Shown here: positions 1 to 8,825 of the stretch, one piece after another | How the letters are laid out: each line of letters begins with the position of its first letter | How positions within the stretch are numbered: the stretch's first letter is position 1 | Source: Desulfoprunum benzoelyticum | GTDB lineage: Bacteria > Desulfobacterota > Desulfobulbia > Desulfobulbales > Desulfocapsaceae | Direction: 5' to 3' | DNA length: 64,000 nucleotides | NCBI RefSeq assembly: GCF_014201505.1 | Contig: NZ_JACHEO010000001.1 | Location: forward strand, 434,001 to 498,000 | Made by a program: the position numbers and the translations under genes | The notes under the pieces: generated by a model | The model's input: only the letters and a program-made list of their open reading frames with translations | Told to the model about the DNA's origin: nothing | The model's database searches: none

Positions 1-155
1 TTCCCACCTTGACCGCGACACCACCGATATGAGATAATGCACACAACGTGAGCCGGCACCCAGTTTCAGAACCATACCTTTTTCTGGCATCATCATTGCA
101 ATAACATCATTCCAAACCACGCCGGTCTCCGACGCCTTCTTCCCGGGAGCATGCC

Positions 156-854
156 ATGTCTCTGATCACCGCAAAACACCTCGAAAAGACCTATCCCGGC
201 GATATTCCGGTCAAGGCCATCCGCGGGATCGACTTCACCATCGAACCCGCGTCCTTCGTCTCCTTTGTCGGTCCTTCCGGCAGCGGCAAGAGCACCCTGC
301 TGAACATGCTCGGCTGCCTCGACCCGCCGACCGGCGGCCACCTGACGGTCTCCGGCCAGGATGTCTCCGCCCTCAGGGGACGGGCCGCCGCCGAATTCCG
401 CGGCCGGCACATCGGATTCATCTTCCAGGACTTCAACCTCATCCCGGTTCTCTCCGTCTTCGAAAACATCGAATACCCGCTGCAGATGGTGCAGACCTGG
501 CCGCAGGACGAACGGCGGCAGCGGGTCGAAACGATGCTTGCCGCCGTCGGCATGGCCGACCAGGGGCACAAGTACCCGCACCAGATCTCCGGCGGCCAGA
601 AGCAGCGGGTGGCGGTGGCCCGGGCCCTGGTCACCCGCGCCGAACTGATCCTCGCCGACGAGCCGACCGCCAACCTCGACCGGGTGACCGCCCTGCACAT
701 CATCAGCCTGATGAAGGCGATGCGGGACGAGTTCGGCACGACCTTTATTTTCTCGACCCATGACCCGAAAATCGTCAGCAGCGCCGAAACGATCTTCACC
801 ATCGAAGACGGTCGTCTCGCCGTTGGCGACATTGACGGAGGTTCCCATGCGTAA
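156..854 (+). CDS. ABC transporter ATPase, LolD/MacB type
   Basis: This is the ATP-hydrolysing subunit of an ABC system of the LolD/MacB (type VII, mechanotransmission) class. The 232 aa protein has Walker A GPSGSGKS near residue 39, a Q-loop (IFQDFNL), the signature ISGGQ, Walker B LILADEP and the H-loop STHD near the C-terminus. The start ATG has GGGAG about 8 bases upstream. It overlaps the permease start by 8 bases, so the two are translationally coupled. Family assignment is firm; the substrate is not known. The downstream LolA-like and beta-barrel genes suggest lipid or lipoprotein traffic to the outer membrane (inference). Confidence 0.93.
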   Translation: MSLITAKHLEKTYPGDIPVKAIRGIDFTIEPASFVSFVGPSGSGKSTLLNMLGCLDPPTGGHLTVSGQDVSALRGRAAAEFRGRHIGFIFQDFNLIPVLSVFENIEYPLQMVQTWPQDERRQRVETMLAAVGMADQGHKYPHQISGGQKQRVAVARALVTRAELILADEPTANLDRVTALHIISLMKAMRDEFGTTFIFSTHDPKIVSSAETIFTIEDGRLAVGDIDGGSHA

Positions 855-2091
855 CACGATCAAGATCGCCGCCCGCAATCTGCGCCGCTATCGGCGCCGG
901 ACCCTGCTGACCTCCTCGCTCATCACCCTCGGCGTGGTCGCGGTGCTGCTGTTCATCTCGGTTTCCGGTTCGTTCAAGAGCATGATGATCGCCCAGATCA
1001 CCGACTCGATGCTCGGTCACCTGCAGATCCATCAGAAAGGCTACCTGGCCTCGATCGACACGCTGCCGCTGAACCGCAACATGAAGGAGGGGCAGGTCAA
1101 AAAGGTCACGGAGATCCTGGAGGAACATCCCGCCATCGCCGCCTACTCGCCGCGGATCAGACTCGGAGCGATGTTCAGCAACTATACCGAAACCACCAAC
1201 ATCCGCCTCAACGCGGTCATCCCCGAACGGGAGATGGAGACCGTGCCGCTGCTGCGGGAGCGCGTCATCGACGGCGGCGGGGAGGGCCTGGTGCGGCAGG
1301 GCGAGATCCTGGTGCCCGAGCTGATCGCCAAGGGGATGAACGTCAAGGTCGGCGACGGCATCGTCCTGGTGGCGACCAACGACGACGGGTCGGTCAACGG
1401 CCAGCCCTTCACCGTCGGCGGCATCGTCGAGGGGGTCACCGGCCCCGGCGGCCGCGACGGCTACATCCACCTCGATGACGCCCGGACCCTGCTGCGCCTG
1501 GAGGAAAAGGAGATCAGCGAGATCGCCGTCCGCATCAAGGATCTCGACAAGCTCGACTCGACCTATGCCGCCATCAACGATACCCTCGCACCGATGATCA
1601 ACCAGGCTGGAAAACCGGCCTTCGAGGCCCATACCTGGGAGAGCCTGTCCCCGTTTTTCAACATTGCCAAGATGATCGACCTGATGACCATGTCGATCAA
1701 GGTCATGCTGGTGGCGATCGTCCTCGTCAGCATCATGAACGTCATGATCATGGCCGTCTACGAACGGATCAACGAGATCGGCACGATCGCGGCGATGGGG
1801 ACCGTCCCGACCCGGATCCTCGCCCTCTTCCTCACCGAAGGCTTCCTGCTCGGCATCCTCGGGGCGGCGATCGGCATCGTCGTCAGCCTGGCGGCGATCG
1901 CGGTCCTGCGGGCGGCGGAGTTGACCTTCAATTTCGGCCAGCAGCAGGGCCTGGTCCTCATTCCCTTTATAAAGACCGGAGATGTGATCTCCATCGCCCT
2001 GATCGTCATCGGTATCGCCGTTCTCGGCAGCCTGCAGCCGGCCTGGAAAGCCGCCCGCATGGACCCCATCACCGCCCTGCGCCACGTATAG
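847..2091 (+). CDS. FtsX/MacB-like ABC transporter permease
   Basis: Inner-membrane partner of the ATPase just upstream. The 414 aa protein has one N-terminal membrane segment (residues about 20-42), a large periplasmic MacB-type domain, and three C-terminal membrane segments, the last followed by a typical FtsX ending (PAWKAARMDPITALRHV). This 1+3 topology is that of LolC/LolE/MacB permeases. The start at 847 was chosen because it overlaps the preceding gene and begins with the expected MRNTIKIAARNLRRYRRR-like basic leader. Only one permease is encoded, so the complex is probably a homodimer. Confidence 0.92.
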   Translation: MRNTIKIAARNLRRYRRRTLLTSSLITLGVVAVLLFISVSGSFKSMMIAQITDSMLGHLQIHQKGYLASIDTLPLNRNMKEGQVKKVTEILEEHPAIAAYSPRIRLGAMFSNYTETTNIRLNAVIPEREMETVPLLRERVIDGGGEGLVRQGEILVPELIAKGMNVKVGDGIVLVATNDDGSVNGQPFTVGGIVEGVTGPGGRDGYIHLDDARTLLRLEEKEISEIAVRIKDLDKLDSTYAAINDTLAPMINQAGKPAFEAHTWESLSPFFNIAKMIDLMTMSIKVMLVAIVLVSIMNVMIMAVYERINEIGTIAAMGTVPTRILALFLTEGFLLGILGAAIGIVVSLAAIAVLRAAELTFNFGQQQGLVLIPFIKTGDVISIALIVIGIAVLGSLQPAWKAARMDPITALRHV

Positions 2092-2101
2092 GAGATATGC
2101 C

Positions 2102-2842
2102 ATGAAAAGAGTTGTGCTCGCCTGCGTCCTCATGCTCCTGCCCCTCGTCTGGGCGCCACCCGCCCCCGCCCTCGACGGCACGGCGATCCTGCTGCAGGTC
2201 GACCGCAAGATGCAGCCTGAATCCTACGAGATGTACCGCAAGCTGATCAATGTCGAACCGGACGGCAAGACCAAGGAATATGTGCTCTATACAGTCAAGA
2301 AGGGGCAGGACAAGATGGTCGCCCTCTTTCTCTCCCCGGCGAGCGAAAAAGGCCGCGCCACCCTGCGCCTCGGCGACAACATGTGGCTCTACATCCCCAA
2401 TGTCGGCAAACCGATCCGCATCACCAGCCTGCAGTCGGTCATCGGCGGGGTCTTCAACAACTCGGACATCCTCAATCTCGATTACAGCGTCGAATACACC
2501 GTCCAGAACATCAAGGAGGATGGCGATCGCTACCATCTCGAGCTCAAGGCCCGCAACGCCACGGTGGCCTACGACAGCCTGAAGATGGAGGTGGACAGCA
2601 AGACCATGCTGCCGCTGACCATCGAATGCCACGCCGCCAGCGGCATGCTGATCAAAACCCTGCGCTACAGCAAGATCGAGGACTTCGGCGACGGCATTGT
2701 CCGGCCTTCGATGCTCGAGACCGACAGTCCCCTGCACAAGGGGTACAAATCGGTCATGATCTTCGCCAGGCTCGCGTCCAAGGAATTCGCCGATGAGATT
2801 TTCACGCTCAACTACCTGCCCAGGGTCGAGGAACTCCGCTGA
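2102..2842 (+). CDS. LolA-like outer-membrane lipoprotein-sorting protein
   Basis: A 246 aa exported protein with a clear signal peptide (MKRVVLACVLMLLPLVW, cleavage near APALD). The mature part is rich in beta strands and contains the DNMWLYIPNVGKPIRI and LKMEVDSKTMLPLTIE segments typical of the LolA/LolB-fold 'outer membrane lipoprotein-sorting protein' family. An AGGAG sits just before the ATG and the gap to the permease is 10 bases. With the ABC pair upstream and a barrel downstream it likely carries a hydrophobic cargo across the periplasm (inference); the cargo is unknown. Confidence 0.85.
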   Translation: MKRVVLACVLMLLPLVWAPPAPALDGTAILLQVDRKMQPESYEMYRKLINVEPDGKTKEYVLYTVKKGQDKMVALFLSPASEKGRATLRLGDNMWLYIPNVGKPIRITSLQSVIGGVFNNSDILNLDYSVEYTVQNIKEDGDRYHLELKARNATVAYDSLKMEVDSKTMLPLTIECHAASGMLIKTLRYSKIEDFGDGIVRPSMLETDSPLHKGYKSVMIFARLASKEFADEIFTLNYLPRVEELR

Positions 2843-2843
2843 T

Positions 2844-4151
2844 TTGCCGGCGGCCGGCGGCAGGACAATCGTTCTCGGCCTGCTGCTGGGCCTCGTCGCC
2901 GCTGCGCCGGTTCACGGGGCTGACGACTTCACTTTCGAACTTCATGAACTGACAAAGAAAACCCATGAAATCGGGGGATTTGTCGAAATCGACGGCGAAC
3001 ACATGGAGATCAGGGAGGATGGCGCCGCCTCCCTGCTCAACTTCCGTGACGATCCCGTCTCGACCCTCGACCGGATGACCGTCGGCCTGCAGCTGCATGG
3101 TTCGTCGACCTGGCAGTCGGCAAGCATCAACTGGCTGGGCAAAGGGATCGCCGCCCAGGACGACCTCGGCTGGTCGGACTCCCTCGACCTCTACGAGGGG
3201 TACGCCACGCTGCGCCCTTCGGCGGAAATCAACGCCGCCATCGGCAAGAAATCGTACAAATGGGGCAAGGGATATGCCTGGAACCCCGTCGGTTTCATCA
3301 ACCGCACCAAGGATCCGAACAATCCGGAGGAGGCGCTCGAAGGGTATGTCGCCGCCGAGGCGGAGTGGATCAAGAGCCGGCCGGGGGATCTGCAGAACAT
3401 CGCCCTGACGGCGGCGATCGTGCCGGTGTGGAACGATGTCAACGAGGACTTCGGCAACGAGGACCATCTCAATCTGGCGGCGAAACTCTATCTCCTTTAC
3501 CTCGACACCGACATCGACATCCTCGCCTTCACCGGCGACAGCCGGACCACCCGATTCGGCGTCGATCTGTCCCGCAACATCAGCAGCAATTTCGAAATCC
3601 ATGGCGAAGTCGCCTGGTTCGCCGATATGCCCCGGACCATCCTGAGGAGCGACGGCGGCCTGCGCCGCGAAACCGGCGACCGCACCTCGCTGCTGGCCGG
3701 CATCCGTTACCTCACCAGCTTCGATCTGACGACGATCATCGAATACTACCATAACGGCATCGGTTACAGCGAAGCGGAGATGGAGCGGTTTTTTCATCTT
3801 GTCGACGAGGCCCGAGACCTCTATCTGACGAGTGGCGCCGCCAGTCTCTACGACCTGGCCGGGCAGATGAGCACTCAGGGATACGGCAGACCCTATGCGG
3901 GCAGGGACTACCTCTATGCCCGTTTGTCGTTGAAGGAACCCTTCGACATCCTGTACTTCACGCCGGCCCTGACAACGATCATCAACCTTCATGACAGGAG
4001 CTTTTCGATCACCCCCGAGATGGCCTACACCGGGTTCACCAACTGGGAACTGCTGCTGCGCCTCGCCCTGCTGAACGGTCCCGATTCCAGCGATTACGGC
4101 GAAAAGCAGAACAGCGGCAGACTGGAGTTGCGGGTCAGGTATTTTTTCTGA
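2844..4151 (+). CDS. putative outer-membrane beta-barrel protein
   Basis: About 435 aa with a signal sequence (IVLGLLLGLVAAAPVHGA) followed by alternating beta-strand sequence and a C-terminal Phe (RVRYFF), the usual barrel-assembly signal. It has the block KKSYKWGKGYAWNPV followed by NRTKDPNNPEE. The start is uncertain: TTG at 2844, directly after the previous stop and with GAGG upstream, gives a normal signal peptide; ATG at 2793 lies inside the preceding gene and would add 17 residues. It is the last gene of the envelope operon. I cannot name a family with confidence; a porin or export barrel is the best guess. Confidence 0.75.
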   Translation: MPAAGGRTIVLGLLLGLVAAAPVHGADDFTFELHELTKKTHEIGGFVEIDGEHMEIREDGAASLLNFRDDPVSTLDRMTVGLQLHGSSTWQSASINWLGKGIAAQDDLGWSDSLDLYEGYATLRPSAEINAAIGKKSYKWGKGYAWNPVGFINRTKDPNNPEEALEGYVAAEAEWIKSRPGDLQNIALTAAIVPVWNDVNEDFGNEDHLNLAAKLYLLYLDTDIDILAFTGDSRTTRFGVDLSRNISSNFEIHGEVAWFADMPRTILRSDGGLRRETGDRTSLLAGIRYLTSFDLTTIIEYYHNGIGYSEAEMERFFHLVDEARDLYLTSGAASLYDLAGQMSTQGYGRPYAGRDYLYARLSLKEPFDILYFTPALTTIINLHDRSFSITPEMAYTGFTNWELLLRLALLNGPDSSDYGEKQNSGRLELRVRYFF

Positions 4152-4388
4152 GATCGCCGGCCGGCAGTCTGCCAAAGCGGCCAGAGGCCGGCGCCCGCTC
4201 CTTTTTCCTTCCGTTTCGATTGACGGCAAGCGCCGGAGACATTACAAAAGGGTGAGGCGAGCCGACCTCCAAGGCGGTAGACACCTGGCCGCCCGGGGCG
4301 CAACCACGTGCTCTGCTCCCCCGAAGACCACCCCTTGCGATTCAACAGAAGAAACCCGGCCGCAGCGCCGGCTGGAAAGGATAATATC

Positions 4389-5216
4389 ATGAGCTTACAC
4401 GGTCGGATCGCGCTCATCCCGGGGGCCTCGCGTCCGGTCGGGCGGGCCATCGCCCGGCGCTTCGGCGAAGAGGGGGCCACCCTGATCCTCCCCGTCCACG
4501 ACTGGCCGGAATCGACCCGGGAGATGACGGAGGAATTTGAGGGGCGGGGCTTTGCCTATGTGACCTTGGCGGTCGACCTGCGCGTCGGCGAGGCGGTGGC
4601 GGCCCTGGCGGCAACCGTTGAGGAAAGGTTCGGACGGCTCGACTTTCTGATCAACAATATCGAGCGCGGCGGCATGCCGGTGGTCCATGGCAGTTACGAT
4701 CAGCCCCACAACCGCGGCCAGTGGGAGCTCGAACTGGCGACGACGCTGACCGCCAAGTGGCTGCTCTACCGCCATTGCCTGCCGCTGATGCAAAAAACCG
4801 GCGGGGCGGCGCTCGTCAACGTCACCTCGATCGCCGCGATGACCGGCCGCAGCGGCCCGGCCGCCCTGGTCTTCAACGACGGCTACAGCGCCGCCAACCG
4901 GGCGGTGTCGTCGTTGACCGAGACCTGGGCGCGGGAGGCCGGCCCGACGGTACGGGTCAACGAGATCATGCTCGGCCTGATCGATGGCCGCCACGGCGAC
5001 CGGACCCGCGGCTGGGGGGCGCTGTCGCAGGAGCAGCGGGACGAACTGGTGCGGCACACCCTTCTTCACCGCACCGGTCTGCCGGAGGAGGTCGCGACGG
5101 CGGTGCTGTTCGTCGCCGTCGACGCCGCCTATATGACCGGGGCAGTGCTGCGACTCGATGGCGGTTTCGTCCTCGGCGGCGACCGGGTGCCGGCGATGCC
5201 GCCGGGTATCCTCTGA
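4389..5216 (+). CDS. SDR-family oxidoreductase-like protein with altered active site
   Basis: A 275 aa Rossmann protein of the short-chain dehydrogenase family. Visible: a glycine-rich loop PGASRPVG (residues 11-18), a cofactor-binding DL around 63-64, INN at 88-90, catalytic Ser147 (NVTSIAA) and Tyr166, and a typical C-terminus (YMTGAVLRLDGG). In place of YxxxK the motif reads YSAAN, so the catalytic Lys is Asn170, and the Ser-Tyr spacing is longer than usual. The protein may bind a nucleotide without catalysing standard hydride transfer. AAGG precedes the ATG. It stands alone between two operons. Confidence 0.85.
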   Translation: MSLHGRIALIPGASRPVGRAIARRFGEEGATLILPVHDWPESTREMTEEFEGRGFAYVTLAVDLRVGEAVAALAATVEERFGRLDFLINNIERGGMPVVHGSYDQPHNRGQWELELATTLTAKWLLYRHCLPLMQKTGGAALVNVTSIAAMTGRSGPAALVFNDGYSAANRAVSSLTETWAREAGPTVRVNEIMLGLIDGRHGDRTRGWGALSQEQRDELVRHTLLHRTGLPEEVATAVLFVAVDAAYMTGAVLRLDGGFVLGGDRVPAMPPGIL

Positions 5217-5226
5217 GCGGCGGGAT

Positions 5227-6351
5227 TTAGCGGATGACCTTCATCCCGGCGGTCAGGTCAAGGAGCCTGGCCCGCTCGGCCTTCGTGAAGGCATCGAGAC
5301 AACAGACGGCGTCGACGCAACCGAGGGCGGCCAGCAGGCGCTGATTGGGTTCGCCCTGTGCCCCTGCCGAGACGGCGACGAGCAGAAAATCCCCTTGCCG
5401 CCGCGCCTCCTCGAGGGCCTGGAGCATCGCCGTGTTCACCGGTTCGACGACCTCGCAGCACACCAACCGCTGCCTCACCCCCTGCCTCACCGCCAGCAGA
5501 TCGAGACAGGCTGCCGCCGACGGCAGGATCTTGCTGACGTCCCGGAACGGGTACGAAGAAACGGCGAAAGAGCTGAAATGGGAGCGATAGTCCTCCCGTC
5601 GCCGCCACTTGACCGGGACCACGACCGCCTGCGGACCGTCAGCAGCGTCGGCCAGAATCCGGCCCCGGGGGTCGATGACCATCGAACTTCCGCCCAGGTT
5701 CATCCCCTCGACCTCGCCCCAGCCGTTGCAGGCGACGACAAAGGTCTGGTTCTCGACCGCGCGGACCTTGAGCATCGCCCGCCAGTGCTTGATCCGCGCC
5801 TGCGGCCACTCCGCCGAACAGAGCAACAGGTCGGCGCCCTGCTGGCATTGCCGCCGCGCCAGGTCCGGAAAGCGCAGGTCGTAGCAGACCAGGCAGCCGA
5901 GCCGCCCCAGCGGCGTCGCTACCGGGTAGGGCTCGATGCCGCAGATGAAGGCCTGATCCTCACCGCCGAAGGCGAACACCTGCTGTTTCCGATAGCACCC
6001 CAGGACACCGGCGGCGCCGCTGACATACAGCGTGTTGTAGAACATCTCGCCTTTGTCCTCTTCCGCCCGTTCCGGCAGCGAGCCGGCAAAGATGCAGTTG
6101 TAGCGGCCGGCGAGGATTGCCAGCTCCGCCAGCATCGTCGGGGTCTGGTCGGCCATCGCCTCGAACCGGCCATAGGCAAAGCCCGAGGCCCACAGCTCCG
6201 GCAGGACGACGAGGCTGCGATGAAGACCTTCGACCGACTCCAGGGCGGCAGCGACCTGTTGAAGATTGCGCTCCGGTTCGCCCGGTTGTATCCGGTACTG
6301 GACAAAACCGAGGCCGGCAAAGAGGTCATTTGCGCGTATCATCATAATCAC
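5227..6351 (-). CDS. nitrilase-family amidohydrolase fused to a decayed nucleotidyltransferase-like domain
   Basis: The first ~280 residues are a carbon-nitrogen hydrolase domain (nitrilase superfamily) with the full catalytic set: Glu52 in VVLPELW, Lys122 in CYRKQQVF and Cys156 in LVCYDLRFP, as in omega-amidases. Residues ~285-374 do not belong to that fold: the pattern LxALEEARRQGDFLLVAVS...RLLAALGCVDAVCCLD follows the cytidylyltransferase-like domain of HldE/RfaE, but the HxGH nucleotide-binding motif is replaced by EPVNT. The fusion partner therefore seems catalytically dead. The substrate is unknown. The gene follows the HEAT-like gene on the same strand. Confidence 0.85.
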   Translation of the reverse strand: MIMMIRANDLFAGLGFVQYRIQPGEPERNLQQVAAALESVEGLHRSLVVLPELWASGFAYGRFEAMADQTPTMLAELAILAGRYNCIFAGSLPERAEEDKGEMFYNTLYVSGAAGVLGCYRKQQVFAFGGEDQAFICGIEPYPVATPLGRLGCLVCYDLRFPDLARRQCQQGADLLLCSAEWPQARIKHWRAMLKVRAVENQTFVVACNGWGEVEGMNLGGSSMVIDPRGRILADAADGPQAVVVPVKWRRREDYRSHFSSFAVSSYPFRDVSKILPSAAACLDLLAVRQGVRQRLVCCEVVEPVNTAMLQALEEARRQGDFLLVAVSAGAQGEPNQRLLAALGCVDAVCCLDAFTKAERARLLDLTAGMKVIR

Positions 6352-6408
6352 ACGTTTGATCCGGGACCGGCTGACATCGGTCCCACCGATTGCGTTGTCG
6401 GCGGGGGG

Positions 6409-7128
6409 CTATTGTTCTCCATGCCACCCCTGGCGAAGAAGGTCGGCGACGGTGCAGAGGAGGAAACCATCGCCGGTGTAAAACTTGAAGCGGTGCCGAT
6501 CCTGCCGCAGGAAATCATAGTCCTTCCCCTCCAGCCGATCGCCGAGCAGCAGGAGACAGCGAACGGCCAGCCCCCGGACATCCCCATCCGGCGACTGGAG
6601 ATACTGCCGGAGATCAGCGGCTATTCCCATCGCCGCCAGGGTCGACCGATAGCGGGGAACAAGCCTGCCGATCCCCCACAGCAGTCCCCGCTGCAGCATC
6701 GGCAATTCGATGAAGTTACCGTCCTGGAAGGCCTCCGGACCATCCTCGCGCATGTAGGAGACCAGCATGTGCAGGTACTCTTCGGCAAGGGGCCGGGACA
6801 GGAACATGATCTCGGCCATCGCCTCCGGCGCCCCCCAGCCGATCCCGCCCGATTCGTCGTTGAGGCTCCAGAGGAAGCGCCGCATGACGATGCGGGCCGA
6901 TTCCATGTCCTGTCCGGCGATGCGATTGACGGTGGCGCCGAAGACGCTGACGGCATGCCAGCGGACCAGCTCGTCCCGATGGCAGAGGGCGGAGAACAGG
7001 GGCGCGATCAGGTCGCGGGGGGCCAGGGAGGCGGTTGTCTCGAGGATAGCGGCCAGATCTGGCCGGCCAAGCAGCGACAGAATTTCATTCTTTCTTTCCC
7101 GCCGTCCCATCGTCCACCCCTCCCTCAT
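6409..7128 (-). CDS. HEAT-like protein, possibly DVU0298 family
   Basis: A 239 aa soluble, helix-rich protein. It contains the block NDESGGIGWGAPEAMAEI and successive helical pairs like HEAT/PBS-lyase-type repeats (ALCHRDELVRWHAVSVFG; LQSPDGDVRGLAVRCLLLLGD). I associate this pattern with the uncharacterised DVU0298 family of sulfate reducers, but that is from memory and not certain. The start could also be the internal ATG at 7110 (MGRRERKNE). It lies 57 bases upstream of the nitrilase gene on the same strand. The molecular role is unknown. Confidence 0.75.
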   Translation of the reverse strand: MREGWTMGRRERKNEILSLLGRPDLAAILETTASLAPRDLIAPLFSALCHRDELVRWHAVSVFGATVNRIAGQDMESARIVMRRFLWSLNDESGGIGWGAPEAMAEIMFLSRPLAEEYLHMLVSYMREDGPEAFQDGNFIELPMLQRGLLWGIGRLVPRYRSTLAAMGIAADLRQYLQSPDGDVRGLAVRCLLLLGDRLEGKDYDFLRQDRHRFKFYTGDGFLLCTVADLLRQGWHGEQ

Positions 7129-7146
7129 TCATCAAACCGGACGACC

Positions 7147-7479
7147 TCAATCCGAGCGACCGAAGAACAGGTAGATCACGAACCCGAGGACGACCGCTCC
7201 GCCAAAGGCGACCGGCAGGATTTTTGAGATCTGCAGTTCACCATCGACAATCAGGGAATTCATGTATTCGGTGCCGGACACCCACCACACCGCAAGCAGA
7301 ATGGTGATGATGACCAGGTCCTTCCAGCTCTGGCGGTAGATCAGATAGGCGATCAGGATGCAGAACGGCACCAGGAACCAGGGATTGGTAAACAGACCGA
7401 CGTAGTCGACCTCGATGATCTGTTGAACAAGGTGGGTCGAATCAAACCACTCCACAATCGTATTCCACATTTCGCTCAC
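7147..7479 (-). CDS. small membrane protein, unknown function
   Basis: A 110 aa protein with three hydrophobic segments (about residues 33-48, 53-66 and 88-105) and a short polar N-terminus, ending in FFGRSD. No catalytic or binding motif is visible and I do not recognise the family. It is followed after 18 bases by the HEAT-like gene, so the three minus-strand genes from 7479 to 5227 probably form one transcript. Confidence 0.7.
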   Translation of the reverse strand: MSEMWNTIVEWFDSTHLVQQIIEVDYVGLFTNPWFLVPFCILIAYLIYRQSWKDLVIITILLAVWWVSGTEYMNSLIVDGELQISKILPVAFGGAVVLGFVIYLFFGRSD

Positions 7480-7894
7480 ACGGGAAAATGAATATAATTT
7501 TTTTGCCTTCCGTTGCTGCCACCATCAACTCCTCCGGACATGGCCTCCACCGGCAAGGTCCCTGTCATGCGAACAGATGCGTGGCCCGCAACGCCCACCC
7601 CGACCTGAGGAAGTTGGGCTGCAAGCCCTCCTCTTCCCGGCCGTGATCAATCCTTGTCGCCATTCCGACTCCTCGGCTCCATGGAGACAATTCCGAAATG
7701 ATACACTGCTGGAATGAAAGAGCAATTTTTTTCTCATCCCCTTTCCGGAAAAGAGGAGAAGGCGATCCACACCCGTCGGTTTTCGGAATCGTCAAAAATT
7801 CCGGATGGAAAAATCCTGTTGCCAAATAGCCCCGGCGGTTTACACTTTATTACATATTCAATCCGAGCCTCAACAGGAACGAGCATCAACACTC
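7480..7894. other. divergent intergenic region
   Basis: About 415 bases between the minus-strand membrane protein gene and shikimate kinase. It is AT-richer near 7690-7860. I see no gene or RNA in it; short open frames here have no ribosome site or recognisable sequence. It must hold the promoters for both flanking transcripts, which I cannot place precisely. Confidence 0.5.
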
Positions 7895-8434
7895 ATGGAC
7901 CGTCGAAAATCAAATATCGTGCTGATCGGCATGCCGGGATCGGGAAAGAGTACGGTCGGTATCATCCTTGCCAAAATGACGGCCAAGAACTACGTCGATA
8001 CCGATGTCCTGATCCAACTTGCCGAGAACAGGACGCTGCAGGATATCGTCAACCGCGACGGCCACATGGCATTGCGTGATATCGAAGAGCGGGTGCTGCT
8101 GGGCGTTGTCTGCCGCAACCATGTCATCGCCACCGGCGGCAGCGCCGCCTACAGTGCCCGGGCGATGACCCACCTGAAACAGGAGGGTCTGTGCATCTTT
8201 CTGCATGTCGATCTGCCGACGCTCAAGACCCGGATCAGGAACTACGAAACCCGCGGCCTCGCCAAACGGCCGGAGCAGAGCTTTCAGGACCTCTTTGACG
8301 AGCGTCTGGGACTGTACCGCCGCTACGCCGATATCACCATTGCCGCCTCCGAGCTGAGCCAGGAAGCAGTCTGCGAGGAGATTATCGACGCGTTGAAAAA
8401 TCGCACGGACACCATGGACGGAGGTCAGCGATAA
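7895..8434 (+). CDS. aroK: shikimate kinase
   Basis: Phosphorylates shikimate at the 3-OH in chorismate synthesis, which also feeds the futalosine menaquinone pathway encoded at 11.5-16.1 kb. The 179 aa protein has Walker A MPGSGKST (residues 13-20), the substrate-binding DTD (YVDTD), an Arg in the DIVNRDGHMALRDIEERVL helix, the ATGGS loop and a lid/adenine-binding part (LAKRPEQSFQDLFDERLGLYRRYAD). The glycine loop reads GGS rather than the usual GGG. The ATG at 7895 was preferred over an upstream in-frame start because the protein then begins directly before the P-loop, as in the family. Confidence 0.88.
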   Translation: MDRRKSNIVLIGMPGSGKSTVGIILAKMTAKNYVDTDVLIQLAENRTLQDIVNRDGHMALRDIEERVLLGVVCRNHVIATGGSAAYSARAMTHLKQEGLCIFLHVDLPTLKTRIRNYETRGLAKRPEQSFQDLFDERLGLYRRYADITIAASELSQEAVCEEIIDALKNRTDTMDGGQR

Positions 8435-8435
8435 G

Positions 8436-8825
8436 ATGAAAGACAGTCTGCCGCCCCGCCTGGCGAGAGAGCTTGCGACCGTCTCGGCGATGATCGCCAT
8501 CTACTGCCGCGACCACCATCAGCCGGCAGCGGGGCAACTTTGCCCGCAATGCCGCGAACTGGCGGCCTATGCCGCCAGAAGACTGGCGAAATGCCCGTTT
8601 CAGCAGAAAAAACCAACCTGCGGCAACTGCACCGTGCATTGTTACGCCCCGCGGTACCGTATCGAGGTCCGCAGCGTCATGCGCTATGCCGGCCCGAGGA
8701 TGGTATGGGCCCATCCGCTGATGGCCCTCAGGCATCTGATCGACAGTCGCCGCCGGGCGCCGGTTCCCGGCCAGCGGCACCACAGCAGTCTTTCAACCCG
8801 GAACAAGCACAGGACAAAATCATGA
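8436..8825 (+). CDS. YgbA-type nitrous oxide-stimulated promoter family protein
   Basis: A 129 aa Cys-rich protein. The pattern TVSAMIAIYCRDHH...LCPQCREL...CPF...KPTCGNCTVHCYAPRYR...VMRYAGPRMVWAHPLMALRHLID matches the YgbA_NO family (E. coli YgbA), linked to nitrosative stress. The cysteines in LCPQC, KCPF, TCGNC and HCY could bind a metal or Fe-S cluster (inference). GGAGG lies just upstream, inside the end of aroK, and its stop overlaps the next gene's ATG (ATGA), so it is translated with its neighbours. The last ~20 residues are polar and not conserved in type. Confidence 0.88.
   Translation: MKDSLPPRLARELATVSAMIAIYCRDHHQPAAGQLCPQCRELAAYAARRLAKCPFQQKKPTCGNCTVHCYAPRYRIEVRSVMRYAGPRMVWAHPLMALRHLIDSRRRAPVPGQRHHSSLSTRNKHRTKS

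Noticed and set aside
4230..4388. Possible structured leader or riboswitch before the SDR gene
   Set aside because: Some short complementary stretches (GGTG/CACC, GAGG/CCTC) exist, but they do not fit any riboswitch class I know and could be chance in GC-rich sequence.
5158..7227. A 689-codon plus-strand open frame
   Set aside because: Antisense to the nitrilase and HEAT-like genes; high-GC codon usage leaves long frames open. No start context or motif.
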